A stretch of DNA of 64,000 nucleotides from NCBI GenBank assembly GCA_947643415.1, contig CANRWA010000008.1, positions 1-64,000 of the forward strand, written 5' to 3'. The notes below the pieces were generated by a model. The model searched no databases, was not told the DNA's origin, and saw nothing but the letters and a program-made list of their open reading frames with translations. This stretch comes from an uncultured Clostridia bacterium (GTDB taxonomy: Bacteria; Bacillota; Clostridia; Lachnospirales; Lachnospiraceae). This document shows positions 1 through 8,418 of this stretch, one piece after another (the first letter of the stretch is position 1; every line of letters begins with the position of its first letter). The translations under genes and the position numbers were made by a program.

Positions 1-75
1 GCCTGTTTCAAGGCTTGGCAATACTTTTTTCAATTTCAATGTGTTAAACTCCCGTCTCTTAATATAATTATCCAT
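1..75 (-). CDS. Start of an unidentified gene, runs off the window
   Basis: Only the first 25 codons are visible on the minus strand, starting from the ATG at 75. A TTG at 39 is a second start candidate: it has a GGGAG about nine bases upstream and gives a protein beginning MKLKKVLPS. An extended -10 (TGTTATAAT) lies directly in front of the ATG, so the ATG would give a leaderless message while the TTG would have a normal leader. This favours the TTG. Too little sequence is present to name a product. Confidence 0.3.
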   Translation of the reverse strand, partial: MDNYIKRREFNTLKLKKVLPSLETG

Positions 76-245
76 TGTGAATTATAACATTTTTGATCGA
101 GGATTTGTGCGAATGGCGTCAAATGCAGATATGCGGCGTAAATGGTAAAGAGCAGATATGCTGCTGGGCATAGCTCGGGATGTCTGCCGGCGTTTTTATG
201 CCAGTTCTGCAGCACATTTGTATCAGGAGATATGGATGCATTTTG

Positions 246-292
246 TTGCTTTCAGGTTATCTTCATGTTATAATATCATGTGTTTACAAACA
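246..292 (+). promoter_or_regulatory. Promoter of the GH2 gene with a palindrome at the start site
   Basis: TTGCTT (246-251), a 17-base spacer and TATAAT (269-274) form a sigma-A promoter; the -10 is also extended by an upstream TG. TGTTT-AC-AAACA (281-292) is a small inverted repeat where transcription should begin, in the position of a repressor operator. The rest of 76-245 holds no gene that I can see, only two GCAGATATGC repeats near 123 and 151. Confidence 0.55.
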
Positions 293-321
293 TGGGCTTT
301 TGAATAATGGGAGGGTATGAT

Positions 322-2118
322 ATGATCCGGAGAACAGAATATCCAAGACCGCAGCTTGTGCGTCGGAAGTGGATGAACTTAAATGGCAGATGGAGGTTTG
401 CCTATGATGATATGGACCATGGGATAAAGGAAAAATGGTATCAGGATAAGACAAGATATGACCAGATGATCGAGGTGCCTTTTGTATATCAGTCAGCTTT
501 GAGCGGGATCGGAGAGAGGAAATTCCATGATATTGTGTGGTATCAGAGGGATTTCGAGGTGGAAAGGACAGAAAGACAGAGAGTGCTCCTGCATTTTGGA
601 GCAGTGGATTATGAGACAGACATATACATAAATGCACGGCATGTATGCCATCATGTTGGCGGACACACTTCTTTTGAAACCGATATCACAGATTATCTGC
701 TGCCGGGAGGCAGGCAGACTGTCAGTGTGCGGGTATGGGACCCTGGTAAGGATGAGAGCATACCCAGGGGAAAACAGTTCTGGGAGGAGAGACCGAGAGG
801 GATTTGGTATACTGGTTCTACGGGTATCTGGCAGACGGTGTGGCTGGAGGTAGTGGACAGACATTATATCCGTGAACTGTATCTCACACCTTTGTATGAT
901 GAGGGGAAGATAAAAGCGGAACTGGAAATATCAGAGTTGTGTGAATCTCTTTCTCTGGACTATGAAATCTCATTTAGGAAAGAAGTGATAGCAGCCGGAA
1001 GGGTAGGGGGACTGACAAAGAGAGTGGTCTTTGTGGCGGATCTTTTTCAGGAACATATATTCCGCATGAATTATCATGGAGAGAGTTGGGCATGGACACC
1101 TGAGGCACCAAATCTTTTTGACCTGAGGCTGACATTAAGGGGCGAGAATGAAACCCTGGACGAGGTATCTTCTTATTTTGGCATGCGGAAGATCGAGACA
1201 AAAAATGGAATGGTCTACTTGAATAATATGCCTTATTACCAGAAACTGGTTCTGGATCAGGGATATTGGCAGGAAGGGCTTTTGACTGCCCCATCAGATA
1301 AGGACTATGAAAAAGATATCCGGCTGGCAAAAGAGATGGGTTTCAATGGATGCCGCAAACATCAGAAAACAGAAGATCCCCGCTTTTTGTATTGGGCAGA
1401 TATGCTGGGATATATTGTGTGGGGAGAATGTGCTGCTCCGGCAGTATTTAACCGTGATTCGGCAGAACGGCTGATGACAGAATGGAAGGACATCATACGG
1501 CGGGATTATAACCATCCCTGTATCGTGACATGGGTTCCTGTCAATGAGAGCTGGGGTGTGCCCAATATCGCTTTTGACCGACAGCAACAGCATTTCTCAC
1601 AGGCATTATATCATTATCTGCATACTCTTGATACTACCCGCCCTGTTATTTCTAATGATGGCTGGGCTGTTACAGAGACAGACCTTGTAGGGCTTCATAA
1701 TTATGCCCACGGAACGAAAGATGAGAGGAAAAAGCAGGAGTATTTTGCAGAGACATTAGCCACTCGGGAAAATCTCATTCACAGGCATTCCAGTCCATGG
1801 CCAGTGTTTGCGGAGGGATTTTCTTATGGGGGAGAACCCATCCTGCTGACGGAATTTGGCGGGATCGCTTATGATGTATCTGGGAAACCTGGCTGGGGGT
1901 ATACTTCCGTGGAGTCAGGCGAGGAGTTCCTGCAGGAGTACAGGCGGATTATGGAGGCGGTCTATGATTCCAAAGCACTGTGGGGTTACTGCTATACACA
2001 GTTTGCCGATGTGGAACAGGAGATCAATGGGCTTTTGACCTATGAGAGGAAACCAAAGTGTGATATGGCTGAGATAAAGAAGATCAATGATGGATATCAT
2101 ATCACTATGGTGGAGTGA
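322..2118 (+). CDS. Glycoside hydrolase family 2 (beta-galactosidase/glucuronidase/mannosidase type)
   Basis: This is a cytoplasmic retaining beta-glycosidase. The N-terminal half is the GH2 sugar-binding jelly roll (WMNLNGRWRF near the start, WYQRDFEV and TGIWQTVWLE further on), followed by the TIM barrel. The acid/base glutamate sits in VNESWG (about residue 409) and the nucleophile in LTEFGG (about residue 511). There is no signal peptide, so it acts on imported oligosaccharides or glycosides. An ATG at 307 is in frame, but its own bases form the ribosome binding site GGGAGGG for the ATG at 322, which I take as the start. Length (598 aa) suits a compact GH2 enzyme. The substrate cannot be read from the sequence, and there is no sugar transporter next to it. 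Confidence 0.88.
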   Translation: MIRRTEYPRPQLVRRKWMNLNGRWRFAYDDMDHGIKEKWYQDKTRYDQMIEVPFVYQSALSGIGERKFHDIVWYQRDFEVERTERQRVLLHFGAVDYETDIYINARHVCHHVGGHTSFETDITDYLLPGGRQTVSVRVWDPGKDESIPRGKQFWEERPRGIWYTGSTGIWQTVWLEVVDRHYIRELYLTPLYDEGKIKAELEISELCESLSLDYEISFRKEVIAAGRVGGLTKRVVFVADLFQEHIFRMNYHGESWAWTPEAPNLFDLRLTLRGENETLDEVSSYFGMRKIETKNGMVYLNNMPYYQKLVLDQGYWQEGLLTAPSDKDYEKDIRLAKEMGFNGCRKHQKTEDPRFLYWADMLGYIVWGECAAPAVFNRDSAERLMTEWKDIIRRDYNHPCIVTWVPVNESWGVPNIAFDRQQQHFSQALYHYLHTLDTTRPVISNDGWAVTETDLVGLHNYAHGTKDERKKQEYFAETLATRENLIHRHSSPWPVFAEGFSYGGEPILLTEFGGIAYDVSGKPGWGYTSVESGEEFLQEYRRIMEAVYDSKALWGYCYTQFADVEQEINGLLTYERKPKCDMAEIKKINDGYHITMVE

Positions 2119-2141
2119 GATAGAATAAATAGGGGGGGAAC

Positions 2142-3512
2142 ATGAAAAAAGTATCAGTATTGACAATATTTTTCTGTACCTTGATCTTTGTATGCATTGC
2201 TGCCAGTACAGGCAGAAACAGGGAGAGAGAAGAGTCTTTGCCAGCGAACCCTGCCAGAGGTATTTTCACTGGCGGAATAGTTGCGGTTAGTGGGGAAACC
2301 ATTATCCATATGACAGAACCTGTAACAGTTGTAGATTATGATGATAGGGTTCCAAAGAAAAATAGTAAGAAGGCTGAGAGGGTAATAGACGAGACAGGGC
2401 AAAAGAGAGAACTGAAATTGGGTCATGTAAATGCCGTAAATAAAGAGATATTGATACAGAAGCCGAATTCATTTGTGGAATATGCACAGGCAGCAGACGG
2501 TCATTATTATTATCTGAGGAAGGAGGGGGAAAATTGTTATACCCTTTATTGTGACAGAAGTATCCGGATAGGGAGTTTCAGAATTGAAAGTGGGTATTAT
2601 TTTCAGGGGTGCTGTAAATATAATGGGTGGTTTTATGTAATATTGTATCATTATACAGCAGGGTCTGACATTTATGATGGGTATTCTGTCCTCACTGCTG
2701 CAGATTTTACCACAGGGAAATTGCGGACGATAAGGAAGATCGAAAATGTGGAAGATTATGAAGCGTATTTCTACAAAGATAAAATAAGGCTATATTATTC
2801 TCCTGACTATGTGTGTGAAGATGTGGATGAAGAGGAGGATGATGGAAGGCAGCCGGTTTATCAATATGATATTATGGGAAGTGAAGAACCAGGTTCTGAC
2901 ATAGAATACAGGGATTTTATTATGGATGGATACCGTTATTATGCAAAGGGGAGGAAGGAAGTCCGTATTCTCCGAAAGTGCCTGGAGGGAAAGGGTGAGG
3001 AAGAGGAGGTTTTCAGATACCAGACAAAACGGGAGAAGAATCCGGGAGAGACGGTGGTTGTGTCCCTTGATATAGACAATACGGATATGTTTATCAAAGA
3101 GTGGGTTCTGGAAAGGGATGAAATGACAGAGAGAACTTTATTGTACGTTGTTCCGCGGGCAGGAGGCAAGATGAAAATGGTTACAGATGATCTGGGTTTT
3201 GGGGATTATGTGTATAACAGCCAATATATTTTTTGGGATGATGAGTCCTTTAAGCTCCATAAATGGAATCGGCGGACACAAAAAGAAGAGACGGTGATCA
3301 AACTGCCATCTGATGATTCAGACTATTACTGGAATGCGAATTGTACAGAAAGGGATCTTTATATATCAAGGGAAAATCTATATGGCAGCATTTACTGCTA
3401 TCCATGGTTATACTATATGGGAATAAATGATGGGACATTTCAGGTTATTTATGACACTGACAAGAGCCTTGGTGAAAGTTATGATGAAAGTTATGGAGAT
3501 GGCTATCGGTAG
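2142..3512 (+). CDS. Secreted protein of unknown function, probable beta-propeller
   Basis: The protein has 456 residues and begins with a hydrophobic signal segment (about residues 4-20). A cysteine at residue 18 (IFVC) is a poor lipobox, so anchoring is uncertain. The remainder is acidic, rich in Tyr, Asp and Trp, with repeated short beta-type stretches (for example YYLRKEG, YKDKIRLYYS, YVYNSQYIFW). These resemble the DUF5050-like propellers seen in many Lachnospiraceae surface proteins. I do not recognise a catalytic motif. It follows the GH2 gene by 23 bases behind a GGGGGG ribosome binding site, so the two are probably cotranscribed. Its stop codon lies in the left arm of a perfect 20-bp inverted repeat. 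Confidence 0.7.
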   Translation: MKKVSVLTIFFCTLIFVCIAASTGRNREREESLPANPARGIFTGGIVAVSGETIIHMTEPVTVVDYDDRVPKKNSKKAERVIDETGQKRELKLGHVNAVNKEILIQKPNSFVEYAQAADGHYYYLRKEGENCYTLYCDRSIRIGSFRIESGYYFQGCCKYNGWFYVILYHYTAGSDIYDGYSVLTAADFTTGKLRTIRKIENVEDYEAYFYKDKIRLYYSPDYVCEDVDEEEDDGRQPVYQYDIMGSEEPGSDIEYRDFIMDGYRYYAKGRKEVRILRKCLEGKGEEEEVFRYQTKREKNPGETVVVSLDIDNTDMFIKEWVLERDEMTERTLLYVVPRAGGKMKMVTDDLGFGDYVYNSQYIFWDDESFKLHKWNRRTQKEETVIKLPSDDSDYYWNANCTERDLYISRENLYGSIYCYPWLYYMGINDGTFQVIYDTDKSLGESYDESYGDGYR

Positions 3513-3559
3513 CTCAACAATGCCAATTTGAAATGAGATCAAATTGGCATTGTTGAGCT
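3511..3559. repeat. Perfect 20-bp inverted repeat, member of a dispersed family
   Basis: The arms 3511-3530 and 3540-3559 are exact complements around a nine-base loop and begin AGCTCAACAATGCCAATTTG. No T-run follows, so it is not a standard Rho-independent terminator, though it may still end or protect the upstream message. The arm sequence recurs with variations at 42472, 42600 and 50843. Confidence 0.8.
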
Positions 3560-3569
3560 GGGAAAACCA

Positions 3570-3632
3570 TTCGTGCACGACACAGACCGTTCGTGCACAT
3601 TTTTTCTTTTTCTACAGGAAATATGGTATATT
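3570..3632 (+). promoter_or_regulatory. Tandem TTCGTGCAC repeats upstream of the ABC exporter promoter
   Basis: TTCGTGCAC occurs at 3570-3578 and again at 3590-3598, exactly 20 bp apart (two helical turns), each containing the palindrome GTGCAC. Downstream is an extended -10 (TG-G-TATATT, 3624-3632) with only a weak -35. Repeats just upstream of a poor -35 are the usual arrangement for an activator. The regulator is not identified. Confidence 0.5.
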
Positions 3633-3680
3633 GTATCTGAAATTAGTAATCAACCGCAAAAGAAGATGAGGAGGGATATT

Positions 3681-5579
3681 TTGCAGACGGCCGAAGAGAA
3701 GTTTATACCAAAACATTATTCCATTATCAGTGATATCCTGTATTACATCCGGCATTACAGGAAGTATGAACCAATGGTACTGGTTTTTTCCGGGCTGGAG
3801 ATCTTATTGGGAGCACTGGTGCCACTGCTTGCCATCTGGCTGCCGAAGATCGCAGTGGATTTGGTGGTGCAGGGAACTACGATACCCAGGGCAGTGAAGG
3901 TGCTGGGCCTGTTTACACTCTTAATGATTCTGGTTCAGGCAGTCAATAACATTTCGTTGTCAGGGAAATATCATCTGTACAATATGCAGCGTGCGAATCA
4001 GGTGAGCCTGTTATTTTTAAAGAGTCTTCGGATCCCTTATTCCTATACAGAATCCGGAGAGATCAAAAAACTGTACTGGAAGGCATATAGTGCCTTTGAG
4101 ATGGGAGATTGGTCAGCGAGTTCCCGGATCGTCACAGGGACAGTGGGGATCGCAGTGAATATCTTATGTTTTGCCCTGTATTCCACTGTGATCGGGACAC
4201 TGAATGGCTGGATGCTGCTCTGCCTGATCGGACTTGCCTTCCTGAATTATATGGTGAATATGAGCAGGATCCGGTATGAGGAAAGCCTAAGGGAGGATAT
4301 GGCCCAGGCAAATAAACGGTATTATTGTGTCTCTAATTCCATGGGACATGTAAAAGGCGCCAAGGATATCAGGATCTATGGCATGAGCCGCTGGCTGATC
4401 AAGCTCCGTGACAGGGTGATCGGTGAGCAGCGTATCTTGAATTGGAAACTTTTCAGAAAGAGGTCTTTTTATGAGAAGATCGGATTTCTTTTGTCTTTTG
4501 GCAGGGATGTGGGGGCGTATGGCTTTTTATTGTATCAGGCATTGGAGGGCAGGGTGAGCGCCGGTGAATTTGTTCTATATTTTGGCGCCATCACGGGATT
4601 TTCTGAGTTTGTGCTCCGTATTATGAATTCTCTTTCTGATCTGCGGGCAGCGGCGAATGACACGGACTATCTGCGGGCGTATATGGAACTGCCAGAGGAG
4701 GATGTCAGTACAGGCGGCCGGCATATCCGGGAACTGATTATGCCGCTGGAGATCTCATTTGTGGATGTGAGCTTTTCTTATCCGGATGCCATGGAAGAAG
4801 GGGAAAAGGAGACAAAAACAGAGGCAGAGACAGGTAACCAGGGCAGGACCATTTTCGACCATCTGAATCTTACCATACATGCTGGAGAGAGGATCGCCCT
4901 GGTGGGCGTGAATGGAGCGGGTAAGACAACACTGGTGAAGCTGCTATGTGGGCTGTATGATCCGGATGAGGGTAAGATTCTCCTGAATGGCATAGACCGC
5001 AATGAATTTCCCAAAGAGGAATTTTACCAGCTCTTTTCTGTGGTCTTTCAGGAACCCTTGATCCTGCCGTTTACCGTGGGAGAAAATATAATTATGAATA
5101 AAGCAGACAGAGTGGACTGTGACCGTGCCTGGGAAGCGCTGGATAAGGCAGGGCTGAAAACTGTATTTGAGGAAAAGAAGATCCGGCTGGATACCTATAT
5201 GACAAAGACGTTGATGAAGAATGGGGTGGAGCTGTCCGGCGGGCAGCAGCAGAGGTTTCTCCTTGCCAGGGCGCTGTATAAGGATGCCCCGGTGCTGGTG
5301 CTGGATGAACCAACGGCGGCGCTGGATCCCATTGCTGAACGAGAATTATATGAAAATTATAATAAGTACAGCGGAGGAAAGACAGCCGTATTTATCTCTC
5401 ACAGGCTGGCGAGCACGAGATTTTCTGACCGCATCGTTATGCTGGAGGAGGGAAAGATCATTGAGACAGGGACACACGATGAATTACTGGAGCAGGATGG
5501 GGCGTATGCGAAGATGTTTCGGATCCAGAGCAACTACTATGAGAATGGGAAGGAGGCATCGGAATGGGAACAGATCTGA
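3681..5579 (+). CDS. ABC exporter half-transporter, subunit A (TMD-NBD)
   Basis: This is one half of a heterodimeric type I ABC exporter in the cytoplasmic membrane. The N-terminal 330 residues contain six hydrophobic segments; the C-terminal third is the nucleotide-binding domain with Walker A GVNGAGKTT (about residue 409), signature LSGGQQQ (about 517), Walker B VLVLDEP and H-loop ISHRL. I choose the TTG at 3681 because AGGAGGG lies five bases upstream; an in-frame ATG at 3666 has no comparable site, and longer frames would read through the promoter. The next gene overlaps by 16 bases and encodes the partner. The linker before the NBD carries a Glu/Lys-rich insertion. The substrate is unknown; peptides, lipids or drugs are all possible. 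Confidence 0.88.
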   Translation: MQTAEEKFIPKHYSIISDILYYIRHYRKYEPMVLVFSGLEILLGALVPLLAIWLPKIAVDLVVQGTTIPRAVKVLGLFTLLMILVQAVNNISLSGKYHLYNMQRANQVSLLFLKSLRIPYSYTESGEIKKLYWKAYSAFEMGDWSASSRIVTGTVGIAVNILCFALYSTVIGTLNGWMLLCLIGLAFLNYMVNMSRIRYEESLREDMAQANKRYYCVSNSMGHVKGAKDIRIYGMSRWLIKLRDRVIGEQRILNWKLFRKRSFYEKIGFLLSFGRDVGAYGFLLYQALEGRVSAGEFVLYFGAITGFSEFVLRIMNSLSDLRAAANDTDYLRAYMELPEEDVSTGGRHIRELIMPLEISFVDVSFSYPDAMEEGEKETKTEAETGNQGRTIFDHLNLTIHAGERIALVGVNGAGKTTLVKLLCGLYDPDEGKILLNGIDRNEFPKEEFYQLFSVVFQEPLILPFTVGENIIMNKADRVDCDRAWEALDKAGLKTVFEEKKIRLDTYMTKTLMKNGVELSGGQQQRFLLARALYKDAPVLVLDEPTAALDPIAERELYENYNKYSGGKTAVFISHRLASTRFSDRIVMLEEGKIIETGTHDELLEQDGAYAKMFRIQSNYYENGKEASEWEQI

Positions 5580-7432
5580 TGAGTAAGATTCCTCTCAGGG
5601 AGCATGTTAAAAATATAAAAAAGATAATGAGGGTGATTGCAGATATAGACAGATGGTATTTTTATCTTACATCCATCGTGCATATTATAAATGTCGTGAT
5701 ACCCTATATCCAGCTTATGCTGTCGGCGTATATCCTGGATTCCATTGTGGGGAGAAAGGGACTGAAAGAGGTGTTCTTTGTCACGGCACTGGTGCTGGCG
5801 GGAATCCTTATGTTGAACTTTATTGCCAGCTCTGTCTGGAACCGGATGGAGGTGAGAAGGGAGAGTATCTATTCCCTCTATTCATGCATGACCCAGACGA
5901 AGATGCTGAATATGGATTTTTCCCAGATCGACAGTCCGAAGGTAAAGGAGATACAGGACCGGATGTGGCGGGACAACAACTGGGGAGCCGGGATCAACAC
6001 CGTATTCTGGCAGTTTAATGGAATCCTATATGGCTTCTTTAATATCTTTGGCGCACTGGTGGTGGGGGCTCCTGTGGTGGGTTATATGCTGCAGTCAGGG
6101 CAGTTTTATCCGCTCCTTGTGCTGCTGGTTCTTATTATACTGGCTGCTGTTGGGATGAAGGCAGGGGTGTACTTCAAAAAGAAGGACAATGCTTATATGT
6201 TTACATGGCCGGAGGATGAGGAGAAGGAGGATCTGTGTAGTTTTGGCTGGGATTTTGCCAGCGGCAGGTCATTTCACTATAAGAATGGCAAGGATGCCCG
6301 GATCTACCAGAGCTATGATCTGTTGAAACGCTGGAGTACCGATGCTTACCAAAATAAAAAATACCGCAAGATACTGAAGAGTGGTGCCGTGGGGCTGGCT
6401 GGTTCCTGTACGGTTAAAGGGATGATTTACAATGCGATAGAAGGTGGTGCCTATCTGATGGTGGTCATGGTTGCCCTGGCCGGGACAGTAAGTGTAGGAA
6501 ATGTGGTGAGATTGGCGGGATGCCTCAAAAACCTTCTGTCAGCTATCTATGGACTGATCCAGGACACGGCAGAATTTGCCCTGGCAGCGAGTAAACAGGT
6601 GAGTACATTGGAGTTTCTGGAACTCTCTGATGAGATGTATAAGGGGAAACTTCCCGTGGAGAAACGGAGTGACAATGAGTACCAGATTGAGTTCCGGCAT
6701 GTATTTTTCCGTTATCCTGGCAATGAGCAGTATGCCCTGAAGGATTTCTCTATGAAGCTGAAGATCGGAGAGAAGCTTGCCATCGTCGGCATGAATGGTT
6801 CTGGAAAGACGACTATGATTAAGCTGCTCTGCCGCCTGTATGACCCGGAGGAGGGGGAGATCCTCCTGAACGGCGTCGATATCCGTAAATTTAAGATGGA
6901 CGAGTACAGCCGTCTGTTCTCGGTTGTCTTTCAGGATTATGTTCTGTTCCCCTATATGTTGGCACAGAATGTAGCAGTCGACGTGGACTATGACAGGAAG
7001 AAGGTGAGAAAATGCCTGATGGATGCCGGACTGGGAGACCGTCTGAGGGAGTGGGAAAGAGGAGAAGAGACCTATCTGAATAAGGATTTCGATGACAGTG
7101 GGATCGAGATATCCGGCGGGGAGGGACAGAAGATCGCCATAGCCAGGGCGGTATATAAGGATGCCCCCTTTATTCTGCTGGATGAGCCTACAGCGGCACT
7201 GGATCCATTGGCGGAATACGAGATTTACTCTAATTTTGACCAGATCGTGGGAACGAAGACGGCGATCTATATCTCCCACCGACTGTCCTCCTGCCGGTTC
7301 TGCAAGAGGATTGCCGTCTTTCACAAGGGAAGGCTGGTGCAGTATGGCAGCCATGAGGAGCTGGTGGCAGATAAAGAAGGGAAATACTATGAGATGTGGA
7401 ATGCACAGGCAGCTTATTATCAGACGGAGTGA
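5564..7432 (+). CDS. ABC exporter half-transporter, subunit B (TMD-NBD)
   Basis: This is the partner of the preceding half-transporter: same fold and size (622 aa), starting inside the end of the first gene behind AGGAGG at 5551-5556, which implies coupled translation. The membrane domain covers roughly residues 20-330. The NBD has Walker A GMNGSGKTT (about 409), an altered signature ISGGEGQ (about 515), Walker B FILLDEP and H-loop ISHRL. Both subunits share the phrase EPTAALDP, which points to an old duplication. Differences in the signature motif suggest two unequal ATP sites, but the catalytic residues were not aligned. No processing protease, lanthionine synthetase or peptide precursor is seen nearby. 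Confidence 0.88.
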   Translation: MGTDLMSKIPLREHVKNIKKIMRVIADIDRWYFYLTSIVHIINVVIPYIQLMLSAYILDSIVGRKGLKEVFFVTALVLAGILMLNFIASSVWNRMEVRRESIYSLYSCMTQTKMLNMDFSQIDSPKVKEIQDRMWRDNNWGAGINTVFWQFNGILYGFFNIFGALVVGAPVVGYMLQSGQFYPLLVLLVLIILAAVGMKAGVYFKKKDNAYMFTWPEDEEKEDLCSFGWDFASGRSFHYKNGKDARIYQSYDLLKRWSTDAYQNKKYRKILKSGAVGLAGSCTVKGMIYNAIEGGAYLMVVMVALAGTVSVGNVVRLAGCLKNLLSAIYGLIQDTAEFALAASKQVSTLEFLELSDEMYKGKLPVEKRSDNEYQIEFRHVFFRYPGNEQYALKDFSMKLKIGEKLAIVGMNGSGKTTMIKLLCRLYDPEEGEILLNGVDIRKFKMDEYSRLFSVVFQDYVLFPYMLAQNVAVDVDYDRKKVRKCLMDAGLGDRLREWERGEETYLNKDFDDSGIEISGGEGQKIAIARAVYKDAPFILLDEPTAALDPLAEYEIYSNFDQIVGTKTAIYISHRLSSCRFCKRIAVFHKGRLVQYGSHEELVADKEGKYYEMWNAQAAYYQTE

Positions 7433-7770
7433 GCAAATATTTCTGAAATATATCGGACACACAATGCGGAATGTGGAATTATATTTAATGGTTGATATAC
7501 TGTTTATGGGTTTCTGTCGTATATGTTTTGTTATTGGAAAATCTTATTGAGATGTGGAAGCAAACACTTAATATGGGATTGCGTAGTTTAGACGATTCTT
7601 AAAGAAGGAATAACTATTTTTTAGAGAGAAATCCGAACACATACTTTCGTTCTTATTTTCTAAAAGAAATGGAAATATATTGAATGATACGATATGCTCT
7701 TTGTATCGTCGATAATGACAATCCCAATTGGAACAAACAGAAAATAACCCCAATAGATTTTTTTAATCAC
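7433..7770. other. Non-coding gap after the ABC exporter
   Basis: This AT-rich stretch contains only short open frames without ribosome binding sites. I see no RNA gene or repeat in it. It ends at the terminator hairpin at 7771. Confidence 0.5.
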
Positions 7771-7807
7771 ATACCCCGCAGCAAGCTGGCGGGGTATAAT
7801 TTTTTTG
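7771..7807 (+). terminator. Rho-independent terminator
   Basis: ATACCCCGC (7771-7779) pairs with GCGGGGTAT (7789-7797) around a nine-base loop, and a run of seven T follows after AA. It probably ends the ABC exporter transcript, although it sits 340 bases downstream of it. Confidence 0.8.
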
Positions 7808-7901
7808 AAACCAAAAGGCATTATTTACCGTCTAATGAATGTAAAGTAAAATGAAAGACGCTTTATTCGCTTTATGATCATACGTGCGTAGGAGAAAGCT
7901 A

Positions 7902-8408
7902 ATGAAAAGTGATGAAACGAAATTTTTGGTAAAGGGAGCGCAAAGGCATGATAAAGACGCATTTACCGAACTAATGCAATTGTATATGAGAGATATGTAT
8001 AGAACTGCAATTGCAATTCTAAGAAATGAAGAAAATGCTGCGGATGCTCTTCAGGATACCATTCTCACCTGCTGGGAAAAGATATCTACCCTTAAGAAAG
8101 CAGAGTACTTTAAAACATGGATGACAAGAATACTCATTAACCATTGCTATGACATCATAAGGGACAATCCAATCTGCGAGAGTTTAGAGCTTTATGAAGA
8201 ACCGTCAGAGTGGGATGAATATAACCTTGAATTAAAGGAGGCATATGCATCTATAGATGAACGGTATCGATTGCCTATGGAATTGTATTACAGCCAGGGG
8301 TTCAAGGTAAGAGAGATTGCAGAAATATTGTCATTACCACAGAATACTGTTAAGACGTGGCTTTCAAGAGGAAGGGATCAACTGAAAGAGTATTATCGCG
8401 ATTGTTAG
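7902..8408 (+). CDS. ECF-type RNA polymerase sigma factor
   Basis: This 168-residue protein has the two domains of an ECF sigma factor. Region 2 covers about residues 15-90 (DAFTELMQLY, then DALQDTILTCWEKI). Region 4 forms the C-terminal third with a helix-turn-helix (VREIAEILSLPQNTVKTWL). The ATG at 7902 has AGGAG seven bases upstream; a GTG at 7884 is in frame but lacks a site. The next gene, ten bases downstream, encodes a single-pass protein of the DUF4179 type, the common anti-sigma partner of such factors. The four genes beyond (lipoprotein, two membrane proteins, ABC ATPase) are packed into the same operon and are likely targets of the sigma factor. The inducing signal is not evident. 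Confidence 0.92.
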   Translation: MKSDETKFLVKGAQRHDKDAFTELMQLYMRDMYRTAIAILRNEENAADALQDTILTCWEKISTLKKAEYFKTWMTRILINHCYDIIRDNPICESLELYEEPSEWDEYNLELKEAYASIDERYRLPMELYYSQGFKVREIAEILSLPQNTVKTWLSRGRDQLKEYYRDC

Positions 8409-8418
8409 GAGGAGAGAT

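Noticed and set aside
6539-7462. 307-codon antisense frame across the second ABC subunit
   Set aside because: The sense strand encodes a complete ABC ATPase with all motifs; the antisense frame has no ribosome binding site or family.
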